29,009 bases of DNA, taken from Pseudomonadota bacterium (GTDB lineage: Bacteria; Pseudomonadota; Alphaproteobacteria; Caulobacterales; Caulobacteraceae). The notes under the pieces were generated by a model. It did no database searches and was not told the DNA's origin. It worked only from the letters and a program-made list of their open reading frames with translations. The DNA lies in contig JAEZEZ010000096.1 in assembly GCA_023432855.1 (NCBI GenBank), forward strand, positions 1-29,009. The letters run 5' to 3'. The position numbers and the translations under genes are program-made. Numbering within the stretch: the first letter of the stretch is position 1; each line of letters starts with the position of its first letter. This document shows, one piece after another, positions 1 through 6,610 of the stretch.

Positions 1-1082
1 GTGTAGTACTGCGTCACCCGGCTGGCGACCTGACCGAGCACGACACCGGCGAGGATCGCCACGAACATGCGGAGCCCGACCTGGTCGACCGACGAGCGCG
101 CCGGGTCGCCGACGTAGCCGAAGGCCAGCACCGCGGCACCCAGGAGGGCGAGCAGCGACGCGGCGTTGAGGCCGCGGTTGATCGGCTTGAGGGCGTCGGT
201 CTCCTGCGGGCGGGCCTTCACCAGGTAGATCGAGACGATCGAGGCGAGCAGCCCGATGGCCATCATCGCCAGCGGGACGATGAGGCCCTTGGCCGCGGCG
301 TCCTCGCCGAGGCCGAGCCCGTTGACGGAGAACGCGGAGACGCCGAGGATGATCGACGCGACCAGCGTGACGCCGAAGCTCTCGAACAGGTCGGCGGCCA
401 TGCCGGCGCAGTCGCCGACGTTGTCGCCCACGTTGTCGGCGATGGTCGCAGCGTTGCGGGGGTCGTCCTCGGGGATGCCGGCTTCGACCTTGCCCACCAT
501 GTCGCCGCCGACGTCGGCGCCCTTGGTGAAGATGCCGCCGCCGAGACGCGCGAAGATGGAGATCAGCGACGAACCGAAGCCGAGCGCCACCAGAGCATCG
601 ATGACTTCACGTTCGGTGGGCTCGAAGCCCATCCCGCTGGTGAGGAAGAAGAAGTAGCCCGCGACGCCCAGCAGGGCGCCGGCGGCCACGAACAGGCCGG
701 TGATGGCGCCCGACTTGAACGCCAGCTTGAGCCCGCGATCCAGGCTTTCCGAAGCCGCCTGCGCGGTACGCACGTTGGCGCGGACCGAAATGAGCATGCC
801 CGCATAGCCGGCCGCGCCCGAGAGCACCGCCCCGATCAGGAAGCCGATGGCGGCCCACTGGCCGATCAGCAGGAAGGCCGCGATGAAGACGACGACGCCG
901 ACGATGGCGATGGTGGTGTACTGCCGCTTCAGGTAGGCGGAGGCGCCTTCCTGGATGGCGGCGGCGATCTCCTGCATCCGCTCGTTGCCGGGGCTCGCCT
1001 TCATCAGCGCGCCCGTTTGCAGCGCTCCGTAAAGGATGCCTGCCAAGCCGGCCCCGAGGACCAGCCAGAGTAAAGATTCCAT
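1..1082 (-). CDS. hppA: Membrane-bound proton-pumping pyrophosphatase, N-terminal part (3' end outside window)
   Basis: Integral inner-membrane enzyme that couples pyrophosphate hydrolysis to proton export. The frame is open from ATG at 1082 to the left edge, about 360 codons, roughly half of the usual ~700 residues. The N-terminus ([19 protein letters not shown]) is a membrane helix, followed by the family segment [20 protein letters not shown]. The substrate/Mg-binding signature [18 protein letters not shown] lies near residues 215-233, preceded by [21 protein letters not shown]. The frame leaves the window within [15 protein letters not shown], just before the conserved segment after this helix. 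The residue that separates K+-dependent from K+-independent enzymes lies in the missing part, so the subtype cannot be read here. The gene is last in a long minus-strand run, separated from the preceding gene by 151 nt, so it may have its own promoter. Confidence 0.95.
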   Translation of the reverse strand, partial: [360 protein letters not shown]

Positions 1083-1196
1083 TGGTTACTGCGCCCCTTT
1101 GTTTGACCACGGGCGCACGCTGGATAACGCCGCCCGTCCAGCCCGGCCAGGACGCGGATTCGCGCCCTTGGGAGAAAGACGAAGTTGTTTGCCAAA

Positions 1197-1213
1197 TGCG
1201 CCCTTCCGGCGCA
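1197..1213 (-). terminator. Weak hairpin between the Tat-signal gene and hppA
   Basis: On the minus strand TGCGCC and GGCGCA form a 6-bp stem around a 5-nt loop, followed by TTTGG. It lies just after the stop of the Tat-signal gene and 115 nt before hppA. It could reduce read-through into hppA, but the stem is short and the U-tract is only three bases long. Confidence 0.25.
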
Positions 1214-1233
1214 ACTCCCGCGGCGCAGCGGGG

Positions 1234-1665
1234 CTAGCTGGCGGCGCGGGCGCGCACGCGTCTCTGGGGCGTCTGGTGAAGAATGCCCACGGAAGCCACG
1301 ACTCCCGGCCCGGTGATCTTGCCGGCCTCCGCCAGGACCATGGCCTTGAAGCGCTTCTCGTCCAGGCTCGACCAGTCGGTAGGCGGGTTGTACGCGGCCC
1401 GGTGTGCGGCCCGCACGATGGCGTCGCGGAACCAGGGCTCCTTCTCCCGCCACTTCAGGGCGTCCGCCTTGGGCGACAGGTTCAGTCGTACCGCGACGAA
1501 GACGTAGTTGCGCAGCCGGCGGCCGTCGAGAATCGGCATGGCGACCGGGGAGAGGTCGACGTACTGGCCGGAAGGCTCGGCCTTGCCCTTCTTGGGTGCG
1601 GCCGCCTGCGCCGCGGAGGCCGCGGCGAGCAGGGGAACGGAGGCGATAACGTCGCGACGGCGCAT
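1234..1665 (-). CDS. Tat-signal hypothetical protein, weak FliL-like pattern
   Basis: A 143-residue protein of unknown function. The N-terminus MRRRDVIASVPLLAAASAAQ is a short signal peptide with adjacent arginines, suggesting Tat export, and cleavage is likely after AAQA-A. The mature part contains YVDLSPVAMPILDGRRLRNY then VFVAVRLNLSP. That arrangement (a proline-containing strand, an R-x-R turn, then a V-x-V-x-L strand) loosely recalls the FliL flagellar stator family, but there is no FliL-type membrane anchor. The C-terminus is basic (QRRVRARAAS). It follows thiL by 46 nt on the same strand and is probably co-transcribed. The start is the only ATG that gives a signal peptide. The reading frame is well supported; the function is not known. 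Confidence 0.75.
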   Translation of the reverse strand: MRRRDVIASVPLLAAASAAQAAAPKKGKAEPSGQYVDLSPVAMPILDGRRLRNYVFVAVRLNLSPKADALKWREKEPWFRDAIVRAAHRAAYNPPTDWSSLDEKRFKAMVLAEAGKITGPGVVASVGILHQTPQRRVRARAAS

Positions 1666-1711
1666 GGCGACACCGGTAAACCGTCCCGGTTAAGGCATGC
1701 TTGCGGCCTGC

Positions 1712-2704
1712 CTAGCCGTGAGTCCATCCGGCGCGGTCAACGACTATCCGCTGGCCCTCGAAATAGGCGCGCACCCCCTCCCCGGCCACTGCCTGGCCCA
1801 CAATGGTCAGCGGCGCGCCTTCGCGTTCGGCAGTCCGCAGGAGCGCATCGACGTGTTCGGGGCGGACGGCGCAGGCCAGCTGGTAGTCGTCGCCGCCCGC
1901 AGCCAGGTCGGCGCGGGCCAGCACGGGATCGGTGCGCTGGGCGAGCCAGGCCTTGGCGGCCGCCGACAGAGGAATGCGCTCGAGGTGAAGCTCGACCGCC
2001 ACGCCGCTCGCCGCGGCGATATGACCGAGGTCGGCGATCAGTCCGTCCGATACGTCGATGGATGCCGCCGCATGATCGCGCATGGCCCGGGCCAGCCCGA
2101 CGCGGGGCTCGGGCAACTGGTAGTGCCGCGCCAGGGCCTCCACCCTCGCGTCCTCGAGGCTCGGCAGTTCGCCCCGGGCGGCCTTCAACCCCAGCCAGCC
2201 GTCGCCGATGGGGCCGGAGACCAGGATGGCGTCGCCCGGTCGGGCGCCACCGCGGCCCGGGACCCGCCCGTGGGGCGCCCAGCCCAAGGCAGTGATGCTC
2301 GCGCTGAAGGGACCTTCAGACACGACGGTGTCGCCGCCCAGAAGGTGCACGCCAAAGATCTGCTGGTCCTGGGCCAAGCCCGCGGCGAAGGCCTCGCGCT
2401 CGGGCCAGCCGGACGTCCGGGGCCAGGCGACCGCGAGCAGGTACCCGAACGGCTCCGCGCCCTTGGCCGCGAGGTCGGACAGGTTCGCGCGCAGGAGCTT
2501 GCGGGCCACCAGATCAATCGGATCGGAGGCCAGGAAGTGGACGCCTTCCACCATGGCGTCCTTGGTGATCACCAGATCCTGTCCCGGACGCGAGGGCAAC
2601 ACCGCCGCGTCGTCCTCGAGATTGCGGGCCGCGGGGTCCCCTCCGGTGAGGGGCTTCAACAACCGGGCTATGGTTTCGAACTCGCCCGGTCTGTCAGCGA
2701 ACAT
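1712..2704 (-). CDS. thiL: Thiamine-monophosphate kinase
   Basis: Cytoplasmic kinase phosphorylating thiamine monophosphate to thiamine pyrophosphate with ATP, the last step of cofactor formation. The 330 residues match the family length. Family motifs appear in order: LEDDAAVL near residue 30, ITKDAMVEGVHF (Mg/substrate loop), LSDLAAKGAEP, LLGGDTV near 120, SGPIGDGWLGL near 165, IDVSDGLIADLGHI near 215 and AAGGDDYQL near 270. The start codon overlaps the 3' end of nusB by 11 nt, so translation is probably coupled. Clustering of riboflavin genes, nusB and thiL is common in proteobacteria and fits a shared operon for cofactor and transcription functions. Nothing in the sequence suggests loss of activity. 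Confidence 0.96.
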   Translation of the reverse strand: MFADRPGEFETIARLLKPLTGGDPAARNLEDDAAVLPSRPGQDLVITKDAMVEGVHFLASDPIDLVARKLLRANLSDLAAKGAEPFGYLLAVAWPRTSGWPEREAFAAGLAQDQQIFGVHLLGGDTVVSEGPFSASITALGWAPHGRVPGRGGARPGDAILVSGPIGDGWLGLKAARGELPSLEDARVEALARHYQLPEPRVGLARAMRDHAAASIDVSDGLIADLGHIAAASGVAVELHLERIPLSAAAKAWLAQRTDPVLARADLAAGGDDYQLACAVRPEHVDALLRTAEREGAPLTIVGQAVAGEGVRAYFEGQRIVVDRAGWTHG

Positions 2705-3266
2705 CCCGCGCGATTCCGTCCAGGGCGGCGTTGACGAACTTGGCTTCCGCGGCGTCGAAGAAGGCCTTGGCCAGCTCGACGTACTCGTCGATCACCACCT
2801 CCATCGGCACGTCCGGCTGGTGCGCCAGCTCCCAGGCGCCGGCGCGCAGGATCGCGCGCAGGGTGGCGTCCAGGCGCTCGAGCCGCCAGCCCTTCGCCAG
2901 GCGCCCGACGACCGTGCGGTCCAGCGCAGCCTGATGGGCCACGACCCCGCGGACGATGGCGGCGAAATGTTCCTCGTCCGCCTCGGCCAGCGGTTCGTCC
3001 TCCAGATCCGCGTCGAAACGATGGTCCGAGAACTCACGGATGACCGCCTCTACCCCCGTCCCGGACATCTCCATCTGGTAGAGGGCCTGGACTGCCGCGA
3101 GGCGCGCCACCGTGCGGGCCCGCCGGGGGTTCTTAGGCGGCACCTGCACCGGCGCCTCGGGCGCCGGCTGGGGCAAAGGCGCCTGGTTGCGCGCGGCCTC
3201 GGCGGCGGCCAGCTGTTCGACGACCTCCTGCAGGCTGTGCAGGCGGGGTTTGGACTCGTTGCTCAT
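2694..3266 (-). CDS. nusB: Transcription antitermination factor NusB
   Basis: RNA-binding partner of NusE (ribosomal protein S10) in processive antitermination of rRNA transcription. The NusB helical core begins at ARTVARLAAVQALYQMEMSG and continues through AIVRGVVAHQAALDR, LDATLRAILRAGAWEL and VVIDEYVELAKAFFDAAEAKFVNAAL, all family-typical. Before the core there is an unusual ~47-residue leader rich in Ala, Pro and Gln (AAAEAARNQAPLPQPAPEAP), giving 190 residues against the usual 140-160. I chose the ATG at 3266 (MSNESKPRL) because it overlaps the ribH stop as ATGA. A longer in-frame opening reaches back into ribH but begins with non-family sequence. Confidence 0.94.
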   Translation of the reverse strand: MSNESKPRLHSLQEVVEQLAAAEAARNQAPLPQPAPEAPVQVPPKNPRRARTVARLAAVQALYQMEMSGTGVEAVIREFSDHRFDADLEDEPLAEADEEHFAAIVRGVVAHQAALDRTVVGRLAKGWRLERLDATLRAILRAGAWELAHQPDVPMEVVIDEYVELAKAFFDAAEAKFVNAALDGIARDVR

Positions 3267-3721
3267 CGTGCGCCGCCGAACTGTTGTCTCAGGGCGATGA
3301 GGTCGAGGCAGGCCTTCGCCGCCCCGCCACCCTTGTCGCCTTCGCTGGCTCGGGCGCGAGCCCACGCCTGGGCCTCGTCCTCGACCGTGAGGATGCCGTT
3401 GCCGATGGCCAGCCGGCGGGAAATGCCGAGATCCATCAGCGCCCTTGCTGATTCCTGGGCCACGGTCTCGTAATGGGTGGTCTCGCCGCGGATGACGCAG
3501 CCAAGGGCGACGTAGCCATCGTAGTGCACCCCAGCGGCGCCGCGTCCGGCCTCGTCGGCCATGGCCACGGCGATGGGGACCTCGAGAGCGCCCGGGACGG
3601 TCACCACGTCGTAGTCGGCCCCCAGGCTCTCCAGCGTCGACTTCGCGCCTTCGAGCAGGGCGTCCTGAATATCGGAATAGAAGCGGGCCTCGACGATGAG
3701 CACCTTCACGCGATCAGCCAT
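3263..3721 (-). CDS. ribH: 6,7-dimethyl-8-ribityllumazine synthase
   Basis: Penultimate riboflavin enzyme: condenses 5-amino-6-ribitylaminouracil with 3,4-dihydroxy-2-butanone 4-phosphate to lumazine, in a multimeric cytoplasmic capsid-like or pentameric assembly. The 152 residues match the family. Motifs seen: the first strand VKVLIVEARFYSDI, VVTVPGALEVPIAVAM (active-site loop), ALGCVIRGETTHYE (phosphate and catalytic His loop) and IGNGILTVEDEAQAWARA. The ATG shares one base with the stop of the ribB gene (TGATG), and the stop overlaps the nusB start by 4 nt, so translation is coupled on both sides. Both of its substrates depend on genes in this same operon. Confidence 0.96.
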   Translation of the reverse strand: MADRVKVLIVEARFYSDIQDALLEGAKSTLESLGADYDVVTVPGALEVPIAVAMADEAGRGAAGVHYDGYVALGCVIRGETTHYETVAQESARALMDLGISRRLAIGNGILTVEDEAQAWARARASEGDKGGGAAKACLDLIALRQQFGGAR

Positions 3722-4845
3722 CAGTCGAACGCCCGCCAGCCGACGATCTTGAGCCCATACCCTTCGAGCGCGGCGGGCCTGGGCTGGGTCGAGCTCAGGG
3801 CGATCATTTCGCGCACGCCGAGGTCCAGCAGGATCTGGGCGCCGACGCCGTAGTCGCGCAGCTGGTGGGCCTGCGCCGCGCTGCCGTCCATGCCGCTGAG
3901 CCGTTCCGACAGCCACTGGGGATTGGGATCGCGCAGGAACACCGTGACCCCCGCGCCGGGATAGTCGGAAATCGCCTTCAGGGCCTTGGGCACATAGTCT
4001 TGGCGGTCTTCGACGTGGCCGAGCAGGTCGGCGGCGAAGTCGACCCGGTGCATGCGCACCAGCACGGGCTTCTCGCTCTCGACCTTGCCGCTGACCAGGG
4101 CGACGTGCTCGGTCCCGTCCAGCACGTTGCGATAGACCATGAGGCGGAACGGGCCGCCGTGGACGCTCTCGAACTGGGTCTCGAGCACCCGCTCGACCTG
4201 ACGCTCGGTGCGCCGGCGATAGGCGATCAGGTCGGCGATGGTGCCGATCTTCAGGCCGTGCAGCTGGGCGAAGGCGACGAGGTCGGGCAGCCGGGCCATG
4301 GTGCCGTCGTCGTTCATGATTTCGCAGATGACCCCGGCCGGATAGAGGCCGGCCAGGCGGGAGATGTCGACAGCGGCCTCGGTGTGGCCGGCGCGGACCA
4401 TCACCCCGCCCTCGCGCGCAACCAGCGGGAAGACGTGGCCGGGGGAAACGATGTCGTCGGCGCCTTTGGTCGGGTCCACGGCCACGGCGATGGTGCGCGC
4501 GCGGTCGTGGGCCGAGATGCCGGTGGTCACCCCTTCGCGCGCCTCGATCGAGACGGTGAAGGCCGTGCCCATGCCGGCCCGGTTCTCGGCCGCCATCGGC
4601 GGCAGGCGCAGTTGAGAGGCGCGCTCCCGCGTCATGGCCAGGCAGACCAGGCCGCGCGCGTGCTTGGCCATGAAGTTGATCTGTTCGGGCGTGGCCATCT
4701 GGGCCGGGATGATGACGTCGCCCTCGTTCTCCCGGTCCTCGGCGTCGACGAGGATGTAGGGCCGCCCGTTGCGGGCGTCCTCGATGATGTCCTCGATCGC
4801 CGAGATCGGGCTGTCGTTCAGGTTGGCGTGCGTCTTCAGGGCCAT
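3721..4845 (-). CDS. ribB: 3,4-dihydroxy-2-butanone 4-phosphate synthase with degenerate GTP cyclohydrolase II-like domain (RibBX type)
   Basis: Residues 1-210 are a full DHBP synthase, which converts ribulose 5-phosphate to the four-carbon unit of riboflavin. The acidic loop DAEDRENEGD (34-43), TGISAHDRARTI (108-119), SPGHVFPLVAREGGV (134-148), RAGHTEAAVD (151-160) and CEIMNDDGTMAR (174-185) are intact. Residues ~215-374 align in architecture with GTP cyclohydrolase II, but the three zinc-ligand cysteines of that enzyme are absent: there is no cysteine anywhere after C174. The stretch VRMHRVDFAADLLGHVED stands where the zinc site should begin, and the catalytic EGR-type motif is also missing. 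The gene would therefore supply only RibB activity, as known for the proteobacterial RibBX variant. A separate ribA must exist elsewhere. It lies 9 nt after ribE and shares one base with ribH. Confidence 0.93.
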   Translation of the reverse strand: MALKTHANLNDSPISAIEDIIEDARNGRPYILVDAEDRENEGDVIIPAQMATPEQINFMAKHARGLVCLAMTRERASQLRLPPMAAENRAGMGTAFTVSIEAREGVTTGISAHDRARTIAVAVDPTKGADDIVSPGHVFPLVAREGGVMVRAGHTEAAVDISRLAGLYPAGVICEIMNDDGTMARLPDLVAFAQLHGLKIGTIADLIAYRRRTERQVERVLETQFESVHGGPFRLMVYRNVLDGTEHVALVSGKVESEKPVLVRMHRVDFAADLLGHVEDRQDYVPKALKAISDYPGAGVTVFLRDPNPQWLSERLSGMDGSAAQAHQLRDYGVGAQILLDLGVREMIALSSTQPRPAALEGYGLKIVGWRAFD

Positions 4846-4854
4846 GTCTTGCTT

Positions 4855-5445
4855 TCAGGCGGTCTCGCGCCAGCGGGCGAGGTAGCGCGCCAGCATATCG
4901 ATTTCCAGGTTGACGCGCGAACCCGGTTTCAGGGCGCCCAGGGTGGTGACCTCGAGCGTGTGCGGAATGATGTTCAGGTCGAAGACGTCGTCGGACACGG
5001 CGTTCACGGTCAGGGAGACCCCCTCGACGGTGATGGAGCCCTTCTCGGCGATGTAGCGGTGCAGCGGGCGCGGCGCGCGGATGCGTACGACGGACGAGCC
5101 GCCGGCCGGCGCTGCCGACACCACTTCGCCCACCCCGTCGACGTGGCCCGAGACGATGTGTCCGCCCAGTTCGTCGCCCAGGCGGGCGGCGCGCTCGAGG
5201 TTGATGCGCGTCCCCTCCCGCCAGTCCCCCAGCGTCGTCCGCGACAGGGTCTCGCCGGACACTTCCACCGCGAACCAGTCTTCGCCCTTTTCGACGATGG
5301 TGAGGCAGCAGCCGGCGTGGCTGACCGAGGCCCCGAGGTCCAGGCTGGCGACATCGTAGGCCGTCTCCACCTCGAAACGCCGTGCGCGCTCGCTGTCGCT
5401 GACCCGCCGGACGCGGCCGATATCGGTGACGATGCCCGTGAACAT
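4855..5445 (-). CDS. ribE: Riboflavin synthase (alpha subunit type)
   Basis: Dismutates two 6,7-dimethyl-8-ribityllumazine molecules to riboflavin plus the pyrimidine precursor. The start MFTGIVTDIGRV is the classic family N-terminus, which fixes the ATG at 5445 even though the frame stays open further upstream. The two tandem lumazine-binding repeats are visible: the first with VSHAGCCLTIVEKG, the second beginning GHIVSGHVDGVGEV and containing GSITVEGVSLTVNAV. Length is 196 residues, as expected. The ATG shares one base with the ribD stop (TGATG), indicating translational coupling. The C-terminus LEIDMLARYLAR is the usual trimerisation tail. Confidence 0.96.
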   Translation of the reverse strand: MFTGIVTDIGRVRRVSDSERARRFEVETAYDVASLDLGASVSHAGCCLTIVEKGEDWFAVEVSGETLSRTTLGDWREGTRINLERAARLGDELGGHIVSGHVDGVGEVVSAAPAGGSSVVRIRAPRPLHRYIAEKGSITVEGVSLTVNAVSDDVFDLNIIPHTLEVTTLGALKPGSRVNLEIDMLARYLARWRETA

Positions 5446-6122
5446 CAGGCCCTCGTGTAGCTTTCCCACAGGTCGGGTCCGACCTCGCGAACCGCAACCC
5501 GTTCGAAGCGCGGCGCCGTGGCCAGCATGTCGAGCCCCAGGTCCGCCACGCCGGGCCGGCCGTCGCCGCCGAGCACGATGGGCGCCCTGAACCACTCGAT
5601 GGCGTCGACGAGGTCCAGAGCGAGGAACGAAGCGGCCACCTGCCCTCCCCCCTCGATCATCACCCGCAGATGCTCGCCCAGGTAAGGATCCTCGGCCAGC
5701 ATCTCCTCGTGGACCATCTCCAGATCCTCGAGCACGGCGACGGGATCGACCCGGCCGTCCATGGCGTCGACGATGGTCTGCTCCACCCCGGCCGCGGCCA
5801 TCGTGCCCGAAGGTTCGATGCTGTAGACGATCACCGGCAGATCGGGGTCGGCCAGTCGGCTGCGCAGGGGCATGCGGCCGTAGCTGTCCAGAACGATCCG
5901 GATCGGCTGCGGCCCGGCATAGCCTTCCAGGCGGATCGAGAGCTCCGGGTCGTCGGCGATCACCGTCTCCACGCCCACCAGGATGGCGTCATGCTCGGCG
6001 CGCAGGCGGTGCACCTGCTCGCGCGCTTCGGGACTCGTGATCCACTTGGACTCGCCCGAGGCGGTGGCGATGCGGCCGTCCAGGGAAGTGGCGAGCTTCA
6101 GCGTGACGCGCGGGCGCGTCAT
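5445..6122 (-). CDS. ribD: RibD-like pyrimidine reductase, without the deaminase domain
   Basis: The 225 residues cover only the C-terminal, dihydrofolate-reductase-like half of RibD, which reduces the ribosylamino side chain of the riboflavin pyrimidine with NADPH. Seen: VTLKLATSLDGRIAT (residues 6-20), GESKWITSPEAR, AEHDAILVGVETVIADDPEL, PIRIVLDSYGRMPL and the nucleotide loop VMIEGGGQVAASFL. The N-terminal zinc deaminase half (HAE and PCxxxGxTPPC motifs, about 145 residues) is absent. There is not a single cysteine in the protein, and no room for the domain, because the gene overlaps nrdR by 4 nt and nrdR is intact. A separate deaminase must act elsewhere in the genome. The position next to ribE supports the RibD role over a general reductase. 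Confidence 0.88.
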   Translation of the reverse strand: MTRPRVTLKLATSLDGRIATASGESKWITSPEAREQVHRLRAEHDAILVGVETVIADDPELSIRLEGYAGPQPIRIVLDSYGRMPLRSRLADPDLPVIVYSIEPSGTMAAAGVEQTIVDAMDGRVDPVAVLEDLEMVHEEMLAEDPYLGEHLRVMIEGGGQVAASFLALDLVDAIEWFRAPIVLGGDGRPGVADLGLDMLATAPRFERVAVREVGPDLWESYTRA

Positions 6123-6586
6123 CGCGGCTCCTCTTCGCTGAACCCTTCCTTGGCCAGGAAGCTGGCGAAGTCCTGCGTCTCGCGGAAATCGCGATAGACA
6201 GAGGCGTAGCGGACGTAGCCCACCTCATCGACGCCCTTCAGCGCCTCCATCACCATCTCGCCGATCACGCTGGACGCGATCTCGGTCTCGCCGAGGCTCT
6301 CCAGCCGGCGCACGATGCCCGAGATCATCTGGTCCACGCGCTCGGCCTCCACAGGCCGCTTGCGCAGCGCGATGGAGATCGAGCGCTCCAGCTTCTGGCG
6401 ATCGAAGGGCAGCCGGCGGCCCGACCGCTTCAGCACCATCAGTTCGCGCAACTGCACGCGCTCGAAAGTGGTGAATCGTCCGCCGCACTGGGGGCAGGAC
6501 CGACGGCGCCGGATCGCGGCCCCGTCTTCCGACGGGCGCGAGTCCTTCACCTGTGAATCGAGGTTTCCGCAGAAGGGGCAGCGCAA
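6119..6586 (-). CDS. nrdR: Transcriptional repressor NrdR
   Basis: ATP/dATP-sensing repressor that binds NrdR boxes upstream of ribonucleotide reductase genes. The 155 residues show the N-terminal zinc ribbon, with MRCPFCGN at residues 1-8 and CPQCGGRFTTFERV beginning near residue 31, then an ATP-cone domain from LMVLKRSGRRLPFDRQKLERS to VGYVRYASVYRDFRE. Length and start are typical of the family. The gene follows glyA by 24 nt and overlaps ribD by 4 nt (ATGA). Linkage to ribD and glyA is a frequent alphaproteobacterial arrangement, so expression is likely set by the upstream glyA promoter region. Confidence 0.97.
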   Translation of the reverse strand: MRCPFCGNLDSQVKDSRPSEDGAAIRRRRSCPQCGGRFTTFERVQLRELMVLKRSGRRLPFDRQKLERSISIALRKRPVEAERVDQMISGIVRRLESLGETEIASSVIGEMVMEALKGVDEVGYVRYASVYRDFRETQDFASFLAKEGFSEEEPR

Positions 6587-6610
6587 GGTGTGGCGCCTTT
6601 CAGGCCAAGG

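Noticed and set aside
3865..5460. A 531-codon plus-strand frame opposite ribB and ribE, and similar long frames at 6590-8251 and 9159-10928.
   Set aside because: All are mirror frames of well-identified genes, with His/Gly/Asp/Arg-rich composition typical of antisense translation.
3263..5497. A 744-codon minus-strand frame spanning ribE, ribB and ribH.
   Set aside because: Its N-terminal two thirds read as Arg/Pro/Gly-rich sequence in the wrong frame of ribE and ribB; only the final 152 codons (ribH) are real. It is a by-product of high GC, not a fusion.
5440..6125. FMN riboswitch upstream of the riboflavin genes.
   Set aside because: The riboflavin genes overlap each other and nrdR, leaving no leader of the required size, and no such conserved helix set was seen.
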